Assembly (NCBI RefSeq): GCF_020320395.1
Contig: NZ_JAEDAH010000002.1
Location: forward strand, 1 to 64,000
Direction of reading: 5' to 3'
DNA length: 64,000 nt
From: Thalassolituus marinus
GTDB taxonomy: Bacteria > Pseudomonadota > Gammaproteobacteria > Pseudomonadales > Oceanobacteraceae
This document shows positions 34,753-43,807 of the stretch, one piece after another. The position numbers and the translations under genes were made by a program. The number at the start of each line of letters is the position of its first letter. Positions within the stretch are counted from its first letter, which is position 1. The notes beneath the pieces were generated by a model. That model did no database searches, was not told where the DNA came from, and worked only from the letters and a program-made list of their open reading frames with translations.

Positions 34753-35244
34753 GTGATTGACGAACATGGTTACCGCCCCAACGTCGGAATCATCCTTTGT
34801 AATGACAAAGGACAGGTACTTTGGGCACGGCGGATTGGTCAGGATGCCTGGCAGTTCCCCCAGGGGGGAATCAAACAGGGGGAGTCCCCTGAGAAAGCTC
34901 TGTATCGCGAGCTGATGGAAGAAATCGGACTGGAAGCCAGGGATGTTCAGATCCTTGGCTGTACCCGTGGCTGGCTGCGTTATCGCTTGCCGCGGCGTAT
35001 GATACGTCATGACAATAAGCCGGTTTGTATTGGTCAGAAACAGAAATGGTTTCTGCTCAGACTGGTCAGCGATGAGTCGCGGATTAATGTAAAAGCCAGT
35101 GATAAGCCGGAGTTTGATGGCTGGGACTGGGTAAGTTACTGGTTCCCGCTGGGTCGCGTAGTGGCTTTTAAGCGGGATGTATACCGTCGCGCCATGACTG
35201 AACTGGCACCTCGGATAGCGAAACTGCAACGAAGGGCGGGCTGA
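34753..35244 (+). CDS. rppH: RNA pyrophosphohydrolase
   Basis: A 163-residue Nudix hydrolase that removes pyrophosphate from 5'-triphosphate RNA and so starts mRNA decay. The Nudix box [20 protein letters not shown] is complete, and QFPQGG and YRPNVG match RppH. The GTG at 34753 is chosen because family members begin directly with a (M)ID-x-x-GYRPNVG stretch and GGACGG lies just upstream; an in-frame GTG at 34741 would add four residues. It lies 6 bp before ptsP, the usual partner. Confidence 0.93.
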   Translation: MIDEHGYRPNVGIILCNDKGQVLWARRIGQDAWQFPQGGIKQGESPEKALYRELMEEIGLEARDVQILGCTRGWLRYRLPRRMIRHDNKPVCIGQKQKWFLLRLVSDESRINVKASDKPEFDGWDWVSYWFPLGRVVAFKRDVYRRAMTELAPRIAKLQRRAG

Positions 35245-35250
35245 TAACGA

Positions 35251-37527
35251 ATGCTCGATATTCTCAGACGGATCGTACAGGAGGTCAGTGCTGCCACTGA
35301 TCTCAGCGATGCACTTAAAGTGGTGGTGGCGCGTATTCGCGAAGCCATGGCCACTGAGGTGTGTTCGGTCTACCTGTACGATTCGGATGCCAAGCGCTAT
35401 GTGCTGATGGCAACTGAGGGTCTTAAGCAGGAGGCTGTTGGCCGTGTGAGCCTCAGCTCTTCGCAGGGTCTGGTCGGTCTGGTCGGCTCCCGTGAAGAGC
35501 CTATTAACGTCGATAATGCGCCGGAGCACCCGCGTTTTCACTTCCTGTCAGAAACTGGCGAAGACCCGTTTCTCTCTTTCCTCGGTGTGCCCATTATTCA
35601 TCACAAGCGTCTGATGGGCGTGATGGTTGTTCAGCAGCGTGACAGCCGCCAGTTTGATACTGGCGAAGAAGCGTTTCTGGTGACGATGTCGGCGCAGCTG
35701 GCGGGGGTTATTGCCCATGCTGAAGCGACCGGCAATATCCTCGAAATTCCTGAAACCACAGAGCGTAAAAAGAGCACCCGTTTTGCCGGTGCGCCGGGTT
35801 CCCCCGGAGTGGCACTGGGCCGCGCTTTTGTTATTACGCCAGCGGCCGATCTGGGGGCCGTCGTGGATAAAGAAGCCGAATCTATTGACGAAGAGATCGA
35901 GCGCTTTGAGGCCGCACTGGAAGCGGCGCGTAACGAGATTCGCGTACTGGGTAAAAAACTGTCCAGCGAACTGCGTCCGGAAGAAATGGCGCTGTTCGAT
36001 GTTTACCTGAATATGCTCGATGATCAGGCGCTGGGCGCGGAAGTGCGGGCACGGATCGAAGAAGGCAACTGGGCACAGGGTGCGTTGCGTCAGGTGGTGA
36101 TGCAGTACGTTGGGCATTTCCAGATGATGGAAGACGTCTATCTACGTGAGCGTGCCACCGACATTATTGACCTCGGTACGCGTATTCTGGCGCACCTGCA
36201 GGGCAATGATGAGGTCGCTGAGGAGTATGACTTTCCCGACGACACTATCCTCATCAGTGAGGAGCTGACACCGGCGATGCTGGGTGAAGTGCCGCCGCAG
36301 AAACTGCGTGGCCTGATCTCGGTGAAAGGTTCGTCTAACTCCCACGTTGCCATTCTGGCACGGGCGATGGGTATCCCGACGGTTATGGGGGTGGTCGACG
36401 TCCCGTATGCGCAGTTACACGGCCTGGATATCATTGTTGATGGCTATCGCGGGCACATGTATTCAAGCCCGAATGATGAGTTGCGAGAGCAGTATCAGGC
36501 GATTTACGAAGAAGAACAGGCGCTGCAGAAAGATCTTGAGGGCCTGCGTAACCTGCCGGCAGAAACATCCGATGGTCACCGTATCCCACTGTGGGTAAAT
36601 ACCGGCCTGATCACCGATGCGGTGCGCAGTCTTGAGCGCGGTGCCGAGGGCGTAGGCCTGTACCGCACCGAAGTGCCGTTCATGATGCAGGATCGTTTTC
36701 CCAGTGAAAGCGAGCAACAGAATATTTACCGTATCCAGCTGGAGACCTTTGCACCGGCACCGGTGACCATGCGCACCCTGGATATTGGTGGTGACAAAGC
36801 CCTGACTTACTTCCCGATCAGCGAAGCGAACCCATTCCTTGGCTGGCGTGGTATTCGTGTCACCCTGGATCACCCGGAAATTTTCCTGGTGCAGGTGAGG
36901 GCGATGATGAAAGCCAGTGAGGGTCTTAACAACCTGCGCATTATGCTGCCGATGATCACCAGCGTTGGTGAGGTCGATGAGGCATTGCATCTGGTTTATC
37001 GTGCCCATGCGGAGCTGCTGGAAGACGGATATAAGATTGAAATGCCTCAGGTCGGGGTGATGATTGAAGTCCCTGCGGCGGTATATCAGATCCGTGATCT
37101 CGGTCAGCGCGTAGATTTTCTGTCCGTTGGCAGTAACGACCTGACTCAGTACCTGCTGGCGGTAGATCGCAATAACCCTCGCGTAGCTGACCTCTATCAG
37201 GCATTCCACCCGGCGGTACTTAATGCACTGAAGATGATTGCCGATGCTGCCAGCAGCATCGGTAAACCGGTGAGTGTCTGTGGCGAACTGGCGGGTAATC
37301 CGCTGGGAGCGGTACTCTTGATGGGGATGGGCTACGACATGCTGTCGATGAATGCCACCAACCTGCCAAAAGTGAAGTCAGTGATTCGCGGCGTCAGCCA
37401 GCAGTGGGCAGAGACGCTGGTGGATGATGTGTTGCGTATCGACAGTGCGCCGGTTATTGCTTCTATGGTTCAGCTGGCGCTGGAGAAGGCTGGCTTCGGG
37501 CGTATTATCGGACCATTGCGTACCTGA
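35251..37527 (+). CDS. ptsP: phosphoenolpyruvate-protein phosphotransferase PtsP (enzyme I-Ntr)
   Basis: A 758-residue nitrogen-related enzyme I. An N-terminal GAF domain (about 15-155, VVARIREAMATEVCSVYLYD) senses a signal such as glutamine. The EI phosphohistidine domain follows with the active histidine in KGSSNSHVAILARAMG, then the PEP-binding TIM barrel (VGLYRTEVPFM, DIGGDKALTYFP, SVGSNDLTQYLLAVDR, and the catalytic cysteine in PVSVCGELAG). It passes phosphate from PEP to NPr and EIIA-Ntr. It lies in an operon with rppH. Confidence 0.95.
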   Translation: MLDILRRIVQEVSAATDLSDALKVVVARIREAMATEVCSVYLYDSDAKRYVLMATEGLKQEAVGRVSLSSSQGLVGLVGSREEPINVDNAPEHPRFHFLSETGEDPFLSFLGVPIIHHKRLMGVMVVQQRDSRQFDTGEEAFLVTMSAQLAGVIAHAEATGNILEIPETTERKKSTRFAGAPGSPGVALGRAFVITPAADLGAVVDKEAESIDEEIERFEAALEAARNEIRVLGKKLSSELRPEEMALFDVYLNMLDDQALGAEVRARIEEGNWAQGALRQVVMQYVGHFQMMEDVYLRERATDIIDLGTRILAHLQGNDEVAEEYDFPDDTILISEELTPAMLGEVPPQKLRGLISVKGSSNSHVAILARAMGIPTVMGVVDVPYAQLHGLDIIVDGYRGHMYSSPNDELREQYQAIYEEEQALQKDLEGLRNLPAETSDGHRIPLWVNTGLITDAVRSLERGAEGVGLYRTEVPFMMQDRFPSESEQQNIYRIQLETFAPAPVTMRTLDIGGDKALTYFPISEANPFLGWRGIRVTLDHPEIFLVQVRAMMKASEGLNNLRIMLPMITSVGEVDEALHLVYRAHAELLEDGYKIEMPQVGVMIEVPAAVYQIRDLGQRVDFLSVGSNDLTQYLLAVDRNNPRVADLYQAFHPAVLNALKMIADAASSIGKPVSVCGELAGNPLGAVLLMGMGYDMLSMNATNLPKVKSVIRGVSQQWAETLVDDVLRIDSAPVIASMVQLALEKAGFGRIIGPLRT

Positions 37528-37540
37528 CGCGGGTACTTAA

Positions 37541-37567
37541 AAAACAGGCTCCTGAGGGAGCCTGTTT
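37541..37567. terminator. bidirectional terminator after ptsP
   Basis: AAACAGGCTCC and GGAGCCTGTTT arms with a short loop. It lies between the converging ptsP and MepK-like genes. Confidence 0.8.
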
Positions 37568-37575
37568 GCGTTCTG

Positions 37576-38127
37576 TCAGGCAGTCCAGTGACGGACGCGG
37601 CCGGTGTCTATGTGAATAAAACCACTCTTCGGGTAGTAGCCTACGCCACCACTTTCCATGGCCAGTGCGGCCCGGTGTAAGTGACGGTGCGAAACGCCGG
37701 GAATGCGGATATCAATCGCCCGGCCCTGCATATGCAGACTGTGCTCCGCAACGCCGGCACTGTGTTCCCGCAGGCTGGAGTTTGACGCCGGTGCCCGGTA
37801 GCCGGAGATCACATACAGTGGCTCATGGCTGTCAAACAGGGTCTGCAACTGGTACATGTTCTGATACAGCTGTTTCTGCATCGCCATCGCCATATCGGTG
37901 CGGTGATCGCGTACCAGGAAGTCCAGTGCCTGTAATCCATCGTCCAAATACTGACCTTCAGCCCAGAAAGTGCTGGTGACAGTTTCGCCGGTATGAATGT
38001 TGTAAACACGCAGGGTGCGTTCTCCCTGAGCTGGTGCTGCGCTTGCGACGGGTGACAGCAAAGGGGCTGTTACGCCAGCTGCTCCCAGTGTGGCAGCCTG
38101 TTTCAGAAAGTGACGTCGGTCCAGCAT
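37576..38127 (-). CDS. Tat-exported DUF882/MepK-like murein endopeptidase
   Basis: A 183-residue M15-type metallopeptidase related to E. coli YcbK (MepK). It has a twin-arginine signal (DRRHFLKQAA, residues 3-12, and a hydrophobic stretch to about 30). Zinc-ligand regions are HSLHMQGRAIDIRI and GFIHIDTGRVRHW. MepK cuts the 3-3 cross-links made by L,D-transpeptidases. The next gene on the same strand, 175 bp upstream, is such a transpeptidase, as in E. coli ycbB-ycbK. The pair probably remodels peptidoglycan. Confidence 0.87.
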   Translation of the reverse strand: MLDRRHFLKQAATLGAAGVTAPLLSPVASAAPAQGERTLRVYNIHTGETVTSTFWAEGQYLDDGLQALDFLVRDHRTDMAMAMQKQLYQNMYQLQTLFDSHEPLYVISGYRAPASNSSLREHSAGVAEHSLHMQGRAIDIRIPGVSHRHLHRAALAMESGGVGYYPKSGFIHIDTGRVRHWTA

Positions 38128-38233
38128 GACTCAGTTCCCCAATGACTATTTATTGTCTGTTTCGTGATCATTGCGGGGAGTATGCCAAAACGTTGCCAGA
38201 AGGAATTGGCAACAGTTCCGCTTCGTGCAATTC

Positions 38234-38262
38234 GTTACATAAGTCATACAGATTTATGTAAC
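38234..38262. repeat. 9-bp inverted repeat between the transpeptidase and MepK-like genes
   Basis: GTTACATAA and TTATGTAAC are perfect arms 11 bp apart, about 107 bp upstream of the MepK-like start. No T run follows on the minus strand, so an operator is more likely than a terminator, but neither is proven. Confidence 0.4.
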
Positions 38263-38302
38263 GCCGACTTTTTGTGGCGTGAAATGAAGGAAAGATGTGC
38301 CG

Positions 38303-40102
38303 TCAGAGGCTGACGGCAGGGTTTACCGGCGGCAAACCGGCAATCAGATCGCGGCTGTAAACGTCTTCACGCACCTGAAGAGAGCCTTCTTCGTCAACCC
38401 AGGTGGTCCAGTACATAAGGTAAACCGGTACTTCATCCTGCAGTCGGATGCGTGTGGTGCGATTCTGGTCGATGGCCGAATCGATATGATTACGTGTCCA
38501 GCCCTGCTGGCCACGCAGTAATTTCTCGGCCAGTAATCTCGGTTTTTCAACACGTACGCAGCCTGAACTCAGCGCTCGTTTGTCCAGGTTAAACAGCTGA
38601 GGCTGAGAGGTGTCGTGCAGGTAGATATCCTTGTCGTTCGGGAACAGGAATTTGATGGTGCCCAGTGCGTTATCTTCGCCCGGCTTCTGCACCAGCCGGT
38701 ATGGGAAATAGGATGCACTGAGTTTCTTCCAGTTAATGTCTTTCGGCGAAATGTACTGGTCTACACCGCCGACACGGCCAATCACCTGATAACCTTTCTC
38801 GTCCAGATAGCCCGGGTTGCGGCGAATCTTCGGTAGCAGGCTGGATACGGCAATACGGCGTGGCACTGACCAGGTCGGAGCCAGCTCCAGGGTACTGATC
38901 TTCTGTGCCATTACCGGGGTACGGCGCTGCAGGTTGCCGATGATTACTTTCATATCCAACTCAGCGGAGTTGCCATTCATCAGCTGCAGACGGTAGTCCG
39001 CCATGTTAACCATGATATGGCGCTCACCCAGCTCGGATGGCAGATGACGCCAGCGTTTCATATTAAGCGCTATCTTCTGAGCCATCTGGTAAGGCGGAAT
39101 GTTCAGCCAGGTCAGGGTCTGTGTATTCAGGCTGCCGCTGACTTCCAGATTGTGGCGTCGCTGAAAATGACGCAGCGCTTCTGCAAGGCTGTCATCGAAC
39201 AGGAATTCGGCCCGGTTCAGGTCATAGGTTTCATGTTCCGCAGGTGCGCGAGTGCGTTCTTCGGCGTCCTTGAACAGCCACGACAGTGCACCTTTCTGCA
39301 GATCGCCGTACTGGCTCAGCATCCAGCGCAAATGTGGCACCAGACGGTGACGCTCGCCCTGGCTGATGGTCATCTCATCCGGCAGTGGGTACCAGTTGCC
39401 CGAGTTGGCAATGCTGAGATACCGGTTGAGTTCCTTACGCAGCTTGCGATAGCCGGGGTGAGATGGTGTCAGCTTCTCGACCAGAGCTGACAGCTCGTTG
39501 CGGCGTACCGAGTCACTCAGCAGGCGAACAATGTCTTCTTCATTGATCTCGCTGATGTCTTTACCAGAATGGGTCGCTGCTACTTTACGAATCGATGGGT
39601 GATCACCTTCTCCGGTATCCGGTAACAGCTCAGCGTTCAGCGCTTGCTGGGCGTAAGTAATGAAGGCGTCAGTCAGCAATACTTCAACTGCGGTAGCCTG
39701 CTTGGGAATATTGGACAGACGATTGGTTTCGCGTTCCAGCGTGGCCAGCTCGTAACCATAGTTACGCCAGTCATCGGCGGCGGTTTCACGCAGCACCTGC
39801 AGTAACTCATGGCCCGCTTCCGTCAGCTCATAGCTGTTCATCCACACCGGCTGGTAGTCGCGGCGCAGGTAGAAAGGCTCAATGGCCTGAACATGCTTGA
39901 GTCGCACTTCGCCGGCAACGTGGCGGGCAGATTCAATTAACCACTGCTCCATATATTTCTGCGCCACCTTGGGCGGCATATACGGCTTGGTATTGATGCT
40001 GGCAGCCAGAGCGGCGAACAGCAGACCGATGCAGACCAGGGCGATGACGCTGGTCATAGTCAGTACGCGTTGCGGCTTCTGAGACGGATTTACTCTGTTC
40101 AT
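38303..40102 (-). CDS. L,D-transpeptidase (YcbB/LdtD-like)
   Basis: A 599-residue periplasmic enzyme. An N-terminal membrane anchor (about 15-37) is followed by a scaffold region, a peptidoglycan-binding segment (EALRHFQRRHNLEVSG near 315) and the YkuD catalytic domain ending in SSGCVRVEKP with Cys515 as nucleophile and HDTSQPQLF before it. It makes 3-3 cross-links in peptidoglycan. The length is close to the E. coli protein (about 615). It probably works with the neighbouring MepK-like enzyme, which cleaves the same bonds. Confidence 0.92.
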   Translation of the reverse strand: MNRVNPSQKPQRVLTMTSVIALVCIGLLFAALAASINTKPYMPPKVAQKYMEQWLIESARHVAGEVRLKHVQAIEPFYLRRDYQPVWMNSYELTEAGHELLQVLRETAADDWRNYGYELATLERETNRLSNIPKQATAVEVLLTDAFITYAQQALNAELLPDTGEGDHPSIRKVAATHSGKDISEINEEDIVRLLSDSVRRNELSALVEKLTPSHPGYRKLRKELNRYLSIANSGNWYPLPDEMTISQGERHRLVPHLRWMLSQYGDLQKGALSWLFKDAEERTRAPAEHETYDLNRAEFLFDDSLAEALRHFQRRHNLEVSGSLNTQTLTWLNIPPYQMAQKIALNMKRWRHLPSELGERHIMVNMADYRLQLMNGNSAELDMKVIIGNLQRRTPVMAQKISTLELAPTWSVPRRIAVSSLLPKIRRNPGYLDEKGYQVIGRVGGVDQYISPKDINWKKLSASYFPYRLVQKPGEDNALGTIKFLFPNDKDIYLHDTSQPQLFNLDKRALSSGCVRVEKPRLLAEKLLRGQQGWTRNHIDSAIDQNRTTRIRLQDEVPVYLMYWTTWVDEEGSLQVREDVYSRDLIAGLPPVNPAVSL

Positions 40103-40248
40103 GCAGAAAAGTATGGACGCCGATTCGCAAAAATGTGACGCGAATCGCGCTACCTTTCTAAGAATTTTGTAAACGAGTGCAACCAGAATTGGCGTCGGAA
40201 AACAGACTGTAAATAAAACAGTAAGTTATCGCGTTTTATTGTAACTGG

Positions 40249-40280
40249 CCGGGGGCTGACGGCTTTTTGTCAGCCCCCGG
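40249..40280. repeat. 12-bp hairpin overlapping the 3' end of the NRDE gene
   Basis: CCGGGGGCTGAC and GTCAGCCCCCGG arms with an 8-base loop overlap the last codons and the stop of the NRDE gene at 40270. Stem strength is high, but there is no T run after it on the minus strand. It may act as an mRNA stabiliser or a Rho-assisted stop. Confidence 0.55.
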
Positions 40281-41055
40281 AATCGGCGTGATTGTCGCGT
40301 TTTAACAGTGCCAGCTGCTGCTCATTGCTGGCCTGTTGTTCGCCAGCGGCATTCCAGCTGATTTCATGCAGGGTGATCGACTGTTCTGTTGCCACCAGGC
40401 CGGTGGAGCAGCGAGTACCGTACGCCGGCGAAACGATAAATTGTGCCGACAGCATGCGTTCCCATTCCGGCGGTACTCCTGTTGCGGGCAGTTCCTGATC
40501 TGGCCATGGCTGGCGCCGGTCAAGCAGATGGGCAAGAGTTTGTGCTGAACACTGGTCGAGCTGCAGTATCTGTTTACTGGCAAGGCGAGTTTTCGGCCAT
40601 GGTGTATTGAGTGCGGCGTTACTCATGGTGTGTACGCCGGGGCTGACGACCTGCCAGTGTGGCTTTGGGTAGTTGGTGACATATAGCAGTTGCTGCTGAT
40701 CACCAATTAACAGATTGAACGGCGCATATTCTCCGGCGTTATCGATCAGTTCGCTGACGAATGTTTCGGCGCTGCCGTGGCCGCCAAGCCAGCGGCTGGC
40801 TAGCAAGCCCCGCGACAGCGGCTGTTGGGGGCCGGCTCCCGGTGCACGGACGTTGGTCAGTGCGGCAATCCGGCCCTGATGAGACGCGCCCAGCCAGGTG
40901 CCACCCTGCTCCAGATCACGTCCGGCGACGATGGCAGGATTATCCTGCCAGGGCTGTAATGGTGCTGTCGGACGACGGTGGAATTCATCCCGGTTGGCGG
41001 CCATTCGCAGCCAGCAGGGCTGACCCGGCTGCCAGTCAAAAACGATCAGGCACAC
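40270..41055 (-). CDS. NRDE/TANGO2 family protein
   Basis: A 261-residue protein of the NRDE (Ser/Thr-rich T10 in older lists) family, with N-terminal Cys2 and the signature AANRDEFHRRP near residues 20-30, plus GGTWLG and ALTNVRAPG further on. It has no signal peptide. Family members resemble N-terminal-nucleophile hydrolases, and eukaryotic TANGO2 is linked to haem or lipid handling; the bacterial role is not known. It is a single gene, leftward, divergent from the TauE-type exporter. Confidence 0.88.
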   Translation of the reverse strand: MCLIVFDWQPGQPCWLRMAANRDEFHRRPTAPLQPWQDNPAIVAGRDLEQGGTWLGASHQGRIAALTNVRAPGAGPQQPLSRGLLASRWLGGHGSAETFVSELIDNAGEYAPFNLLIGDQQQLLYVTNYPKPHWQVVSPGVHTMSNAALNTPWPKTRLASKQILQLDQCSAQTLAHLLDRRQPWPDQELPATGVPPEWERMLSAQFIVSPAYGTRCSTGLVATEQSITLHEISWNAAGEQQASNEQQLALLKRDNHADSGG

Positions 41056-41202
41056 TCTGCGGTTCTCCAGTTAATGCTTGTGCACCGCTTCCGGTGCAGG
41101 AGCGGAGACGGTAGCCCGAAAGCAGAGGTGGGTAAAGGCAGCCTGCTTTCCGCTCGCGATTGGGTCATAATGCCTGCCCGGAAATTTAACGCGGCAGAGT
41201 GA

Positions 41203-41991
41203 ATGCTTACCTTTCTTATTTTCCTCGCAGTGGGTGCACTGGCTGGCGTGCTGGCTGGTTTGTTTGGTATCGGGGGCGGCATGGTGATCGTACCGGTACT
41301 GGTTCTGACGTTCACTGCGCAAGGGATCAGTGAAGCCGTGCTGACCCATATGGCTGTCGCTACTTCGCTGGCGACCATTGTATTTACCTCAATCAGTTCG
41401 GTACGCGAGCATCATCGCAATGGTGCTGTCGACTGGTCGCTGGTGGCGATGCTGAGTATCGGTATTGTGGTTGGTACGGCTATCGGCGTATCTCTGATCA
41501 CCTCGGTGCCGGGCCCTGTGCTGCAGAATATTATCGGTGTGTTCGCCTTGCTGCTGGCCGTGAAAATGTTCTTTGGCATTGAACCTGGCAGTGATGGCAA
41601 ACGCCCGGGTACGACGGGGCTGGTGACTGCAGGTGGTGTGATTGGCTTCGGTTCATCCTGGTTTGGCATCGGTGGAGGCACCTTTACGGTGCCGTACCTG
41701 ACCTGGATGAAGGTGCCTATGCGTCAGGCCGTCGCGACCTCGGCTGCCTGTGGCTTACCAATTGCGATTACCGGTGCAGTCAGTAACGTGTTTGCTGGCT
41801 GGAGCGCTGAAGGTTTACCTGCCTGGACGACCGGCTTTCTCTACTGGCCAGCGATTGCCGGTATTGTGCTGACCAGCGTGCCGTTCGCGAAAGTCGGCGC
41901 TCGTCTGGCCCACCGACTGGATCAGGCAAAACTCAAAAAAGGCTTTGCTTTGCTGTTGTTCGTTGTGGGCCTGAAATTTTTACTGTTCTGA
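41203..41991 (+). CDS. TauE/SafE family sulfite/organosulfur exporter
   Basis: A 262-residue membrane protein with about eight helices in two related halves. The paired motifs GGGMVIVPVLVL (near 27) and GGGTFTVPYLTWM (near 160) are typical of the TauE family. It probably exports sulfite, sulfoacetate or a related anion; the substrate cannot be fixed. It is followed by lgt, 73 bp downstream. Confidence 0.87.
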   Translation: MLTFLIFLAVGALAGVLAGLFGIGGGMVIVPVLVLTFTAQGISEAVLTHMAVATSLATIVFTSISSVREHHRNGAVDWSLVAMLSIGIVVGTAIGVSLITSVPGPVLQNIIGVFALLLAVKMFFGIEPGSDGKRPGTTGLVTAGGVIGFGSSWFGIGGGTFTVPYLTWMKVPMRQAVATSAACGLPIAITGAVSNVFAGWSAEGLPAWTTGFLYWPAIAGIVLTSVPFAKVGARLAHRLDQAKLKKGFALLLFVVGLKFLLF

Positions 41992-42064
41992 CGTTGTCAT
42001 ACGGCATTAATCCGGGCGTGGTATCCCTGCGCCCATCACGTAGTAACCCAAGGAAGAAGACCGG

Positions 42065-42874
42065 ATGCTTACCTATCCCGATATAGACCCCGTTGCCATC
42101 AGCCTCGGACCGCTGCAGGTTCACTGGTATGGCCTGATGTATTTGCTGGCGTTTGGTACGGCCTGGGGCCTGGGCAATTACCGCGCGTCACAGCCGGGGT
42201 CTGGCTGGACCAAAGAGCAGGTCTCCGATCTGATTTTCTTCGGCGCCATGGGGGTCATTCTGGGGGGCCGCTGTGGCTACGTGTTGTTTTACAACTTCCC
42301 ACAGTTTCTGGAAGATCCTCTGTGGTTGTTGCGGGTCTGGGAAGGTGGCATGTCGTTCCACGGTGGTCTGCTCGGTGTCGTGCTGTCGATTGCCTGGTTC
42401 GGCCATAAGTACAAAAAGAGTTTCTTCCAGATCGCCGATTTCGGCGCGCCGTTTGTGCCGCTGGGGCTGATGTTCGGACGCCTCGGAAACTTTATCGGTG
42501 GTGAGTTGTGGGGGCGTGTGGCCGATCCGGCGTCAGTGCCCTGGGCCATGGTGTTTCCGCGTGCCGGGGAGTTGCCTCGTCATCCGTCACAGCTGTATCA
42601 GGCAGCGCTGGAAGGCTTCCTGCTGTTTGTCATTGTGTGGTTTTACTCGTCGCGTCCACGCCCACAGAAGGCTGTCAGCGCAATGTTTTTGATCGGCTAT
42701 GGCGTTTTCCGTAGTATTGCGGAGTTCTTCCGCGAACCGGACGCTCATATTGGTTTCGATCTGTTCGGCTGGATGAGCCGCGGTCAGCTGCTGAGTCTGC
42801 CGATGATTATTTTTGGTGTGGTGCTGCTGGTCATTGCCTATCGCAGCCCACAGAATGGGGAAAGCAAAGCATGA
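42065..42874 (+). CDS. lgt: prolipoprotein diacylglyceryl transferase
   Basis: A 269-residue inner-membrane enzyme that adds diacylglycerol to the lipobox cysteine of prolipoproteins, the first step of lipoprotein maturation. It has about seven membrane helices. MSFHGGLLG holds the conserved His, [14 protein letters not shown] is the Lgt signature and [15 protein letters not shown] is the C-terminal motif. It overlaps thyA by 4 bp (ATGA), the same order as in E. coli. The several lipoproteins in this window would be its substrates. Confidence 0.97.
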   Translation: MLTYPDIDPVAISLGPLQVHWYGLMYLLAFGTAWGLGNYRASQPGSGWTKEQVSDLIFFGAMGVILGGRCGYVLFYNFPQFLEDPLWLLRVWEGGMSFHGGLLGVVLSIAWFGHKYKKSFFQIADFGAPFVPLGLMFGRLGNFIGGELWGRVADPASVPWAMVFPRAGELPRHPSQLYQAALEGFLLFVIVWFYSSRPRPQKAVSAMFLIGYGVFRSIAEFFREPDAHIGFDLFGWMSRGQLLSLPMIIFGVVLLVIAYRSPQNGESKA

Positions 42875-43665
42875 AACAATATCTCGATCTGATGCGCCAT
42901 GTGCGCGAAAACGGCATCTTCAAGGAAGACCGTACCGGAACCGGCACCTACAGCTGTTTCGGTTATCAGATGCGCTTTGACCTGAGTGAAGGCTTTCCGC
43001 TGGTGACCACCAAGAAACTGCACCTGCGCTCGATTATTCACGAGTTGCTGTGGTTCCTCAGTGGCGATACCAATATCCGTTATCTGAAAGAAAATGGCGT
43101 TTCCATCTGGGACGAATGGGCCGACGAAAACGGTAACCTTGGTCCGGTGTACGGCTCTCAGTGGCGCAGCTGGCCAACCCCGGACGGTGGTCATATTGAT
43201 CAGATTACTCAGGTGGTTGACCAGATTAAGAACAATCCGGATTCCCGCCGTCTGATCGTTAGTGCCTGGAACGTCGCAGAAGTGAACAACATGGCACTGC
43301 CTCCATGCCACGCGTTTTTCCAGTTCTACGTTGCCGATGGCAAACTGTCCTGCCAGCTGTATCAGCGCAGTGCTGATATCTTTCTTGGCGTGCCGTTTAA
43401 CATCGCCAGTTACGCATTACTGGTGCATATGGTGGCGCAGCAGTGTGATCTGGAAGTGGGTGACTTTGTCTGGACCGGCGGTGACGTGCATCTTTATGCC
43501 AACCATCTGGAGCAGACCGATCTGCAGCTCAGTCGTGAGCCGCTGCCACTGGCGAAGCTGGTAATTCAGCGCAAACCGGACAGCCTGTTTGACTACAAAT
43601 TCGAAGACTTTGAAATCGAAGGCTACGAGTCTCATCCGCACATCAAGGCGCCGGTCGCCGTCTGA
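42871..43665 (+). CDS. thyA: thymidylate synthase
   Basis: A 264-residue enzyme, the same length as E. coli ThyA. It makes dTMP from dUMP using methylene-tetrahydrofolate. The catalytic cysteine is in [22 protein letters not shown] is the N-terminal motif, and [17 protein letters not shown] and HLYANHLEQ bind substrate and folate. It is coupled to lgt. The folA gene, which recycles its product dihydrofolate, lies 1.9 kb downstream. Confidence 0.98.
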   Translation: MKQYLDLMRHVRENGIFKEDRTGTGTYSCFGYQMRFDLSEGFPLVTTKKLHLRSIIHELLWFLSGDTNIRYLKENGVSIWDEWADENGNLGPVYGSQWRSWPTPDGGHIDQITQVVDQIKNNPDSRRLIVSAWNVAEVNNMALPPCHAFFQFYVADGKLSCQLYQRSADIFLGVPFNIASYALLVHMVAQQCDLEVGDFVWTGGDVHLYANHLEQTDLQLSREPLPLAKLVIQRKPDSLFDYKFEDFEIEGYESHPHIKAPVAV

Positions 43666-43678
43666 ATCCGGCCAATCA

Positions 43679-43713
43679 GGGCACTCCGGCAGGGAGTGTC
43701 CTTTCCTTTCTTG
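43679..43713 (+). terminator. terminator after thyA
   Basis: GGGCACTCC and GGAGTGTCC arms (one G-T pair) are followed by a T-rich stretch. Confidence 0.75.
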
Positions 43714-43773
43714 CCATTTATTATGAATTCCCTCTGACCTGAGCGACCTTTGGCCGCGGCTGACTATACTGAG

Positions 43774-43797
43774 TCTTCATATCTTCATATCTTCATG
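43774..43797. repeat. three tandem octamers TCTTCATA just upstream of a GGDEF-EAL gene
   Basis: Three 8-bp units, the last with one change (TCTTCATG), end 10 bp before the predicted start codon at 43808. They may alter spacing in the 5' leader if copy number changes. Confidence 0.7.
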
Positions 43798-43807
43798 AAC
43801 GGTCGCT

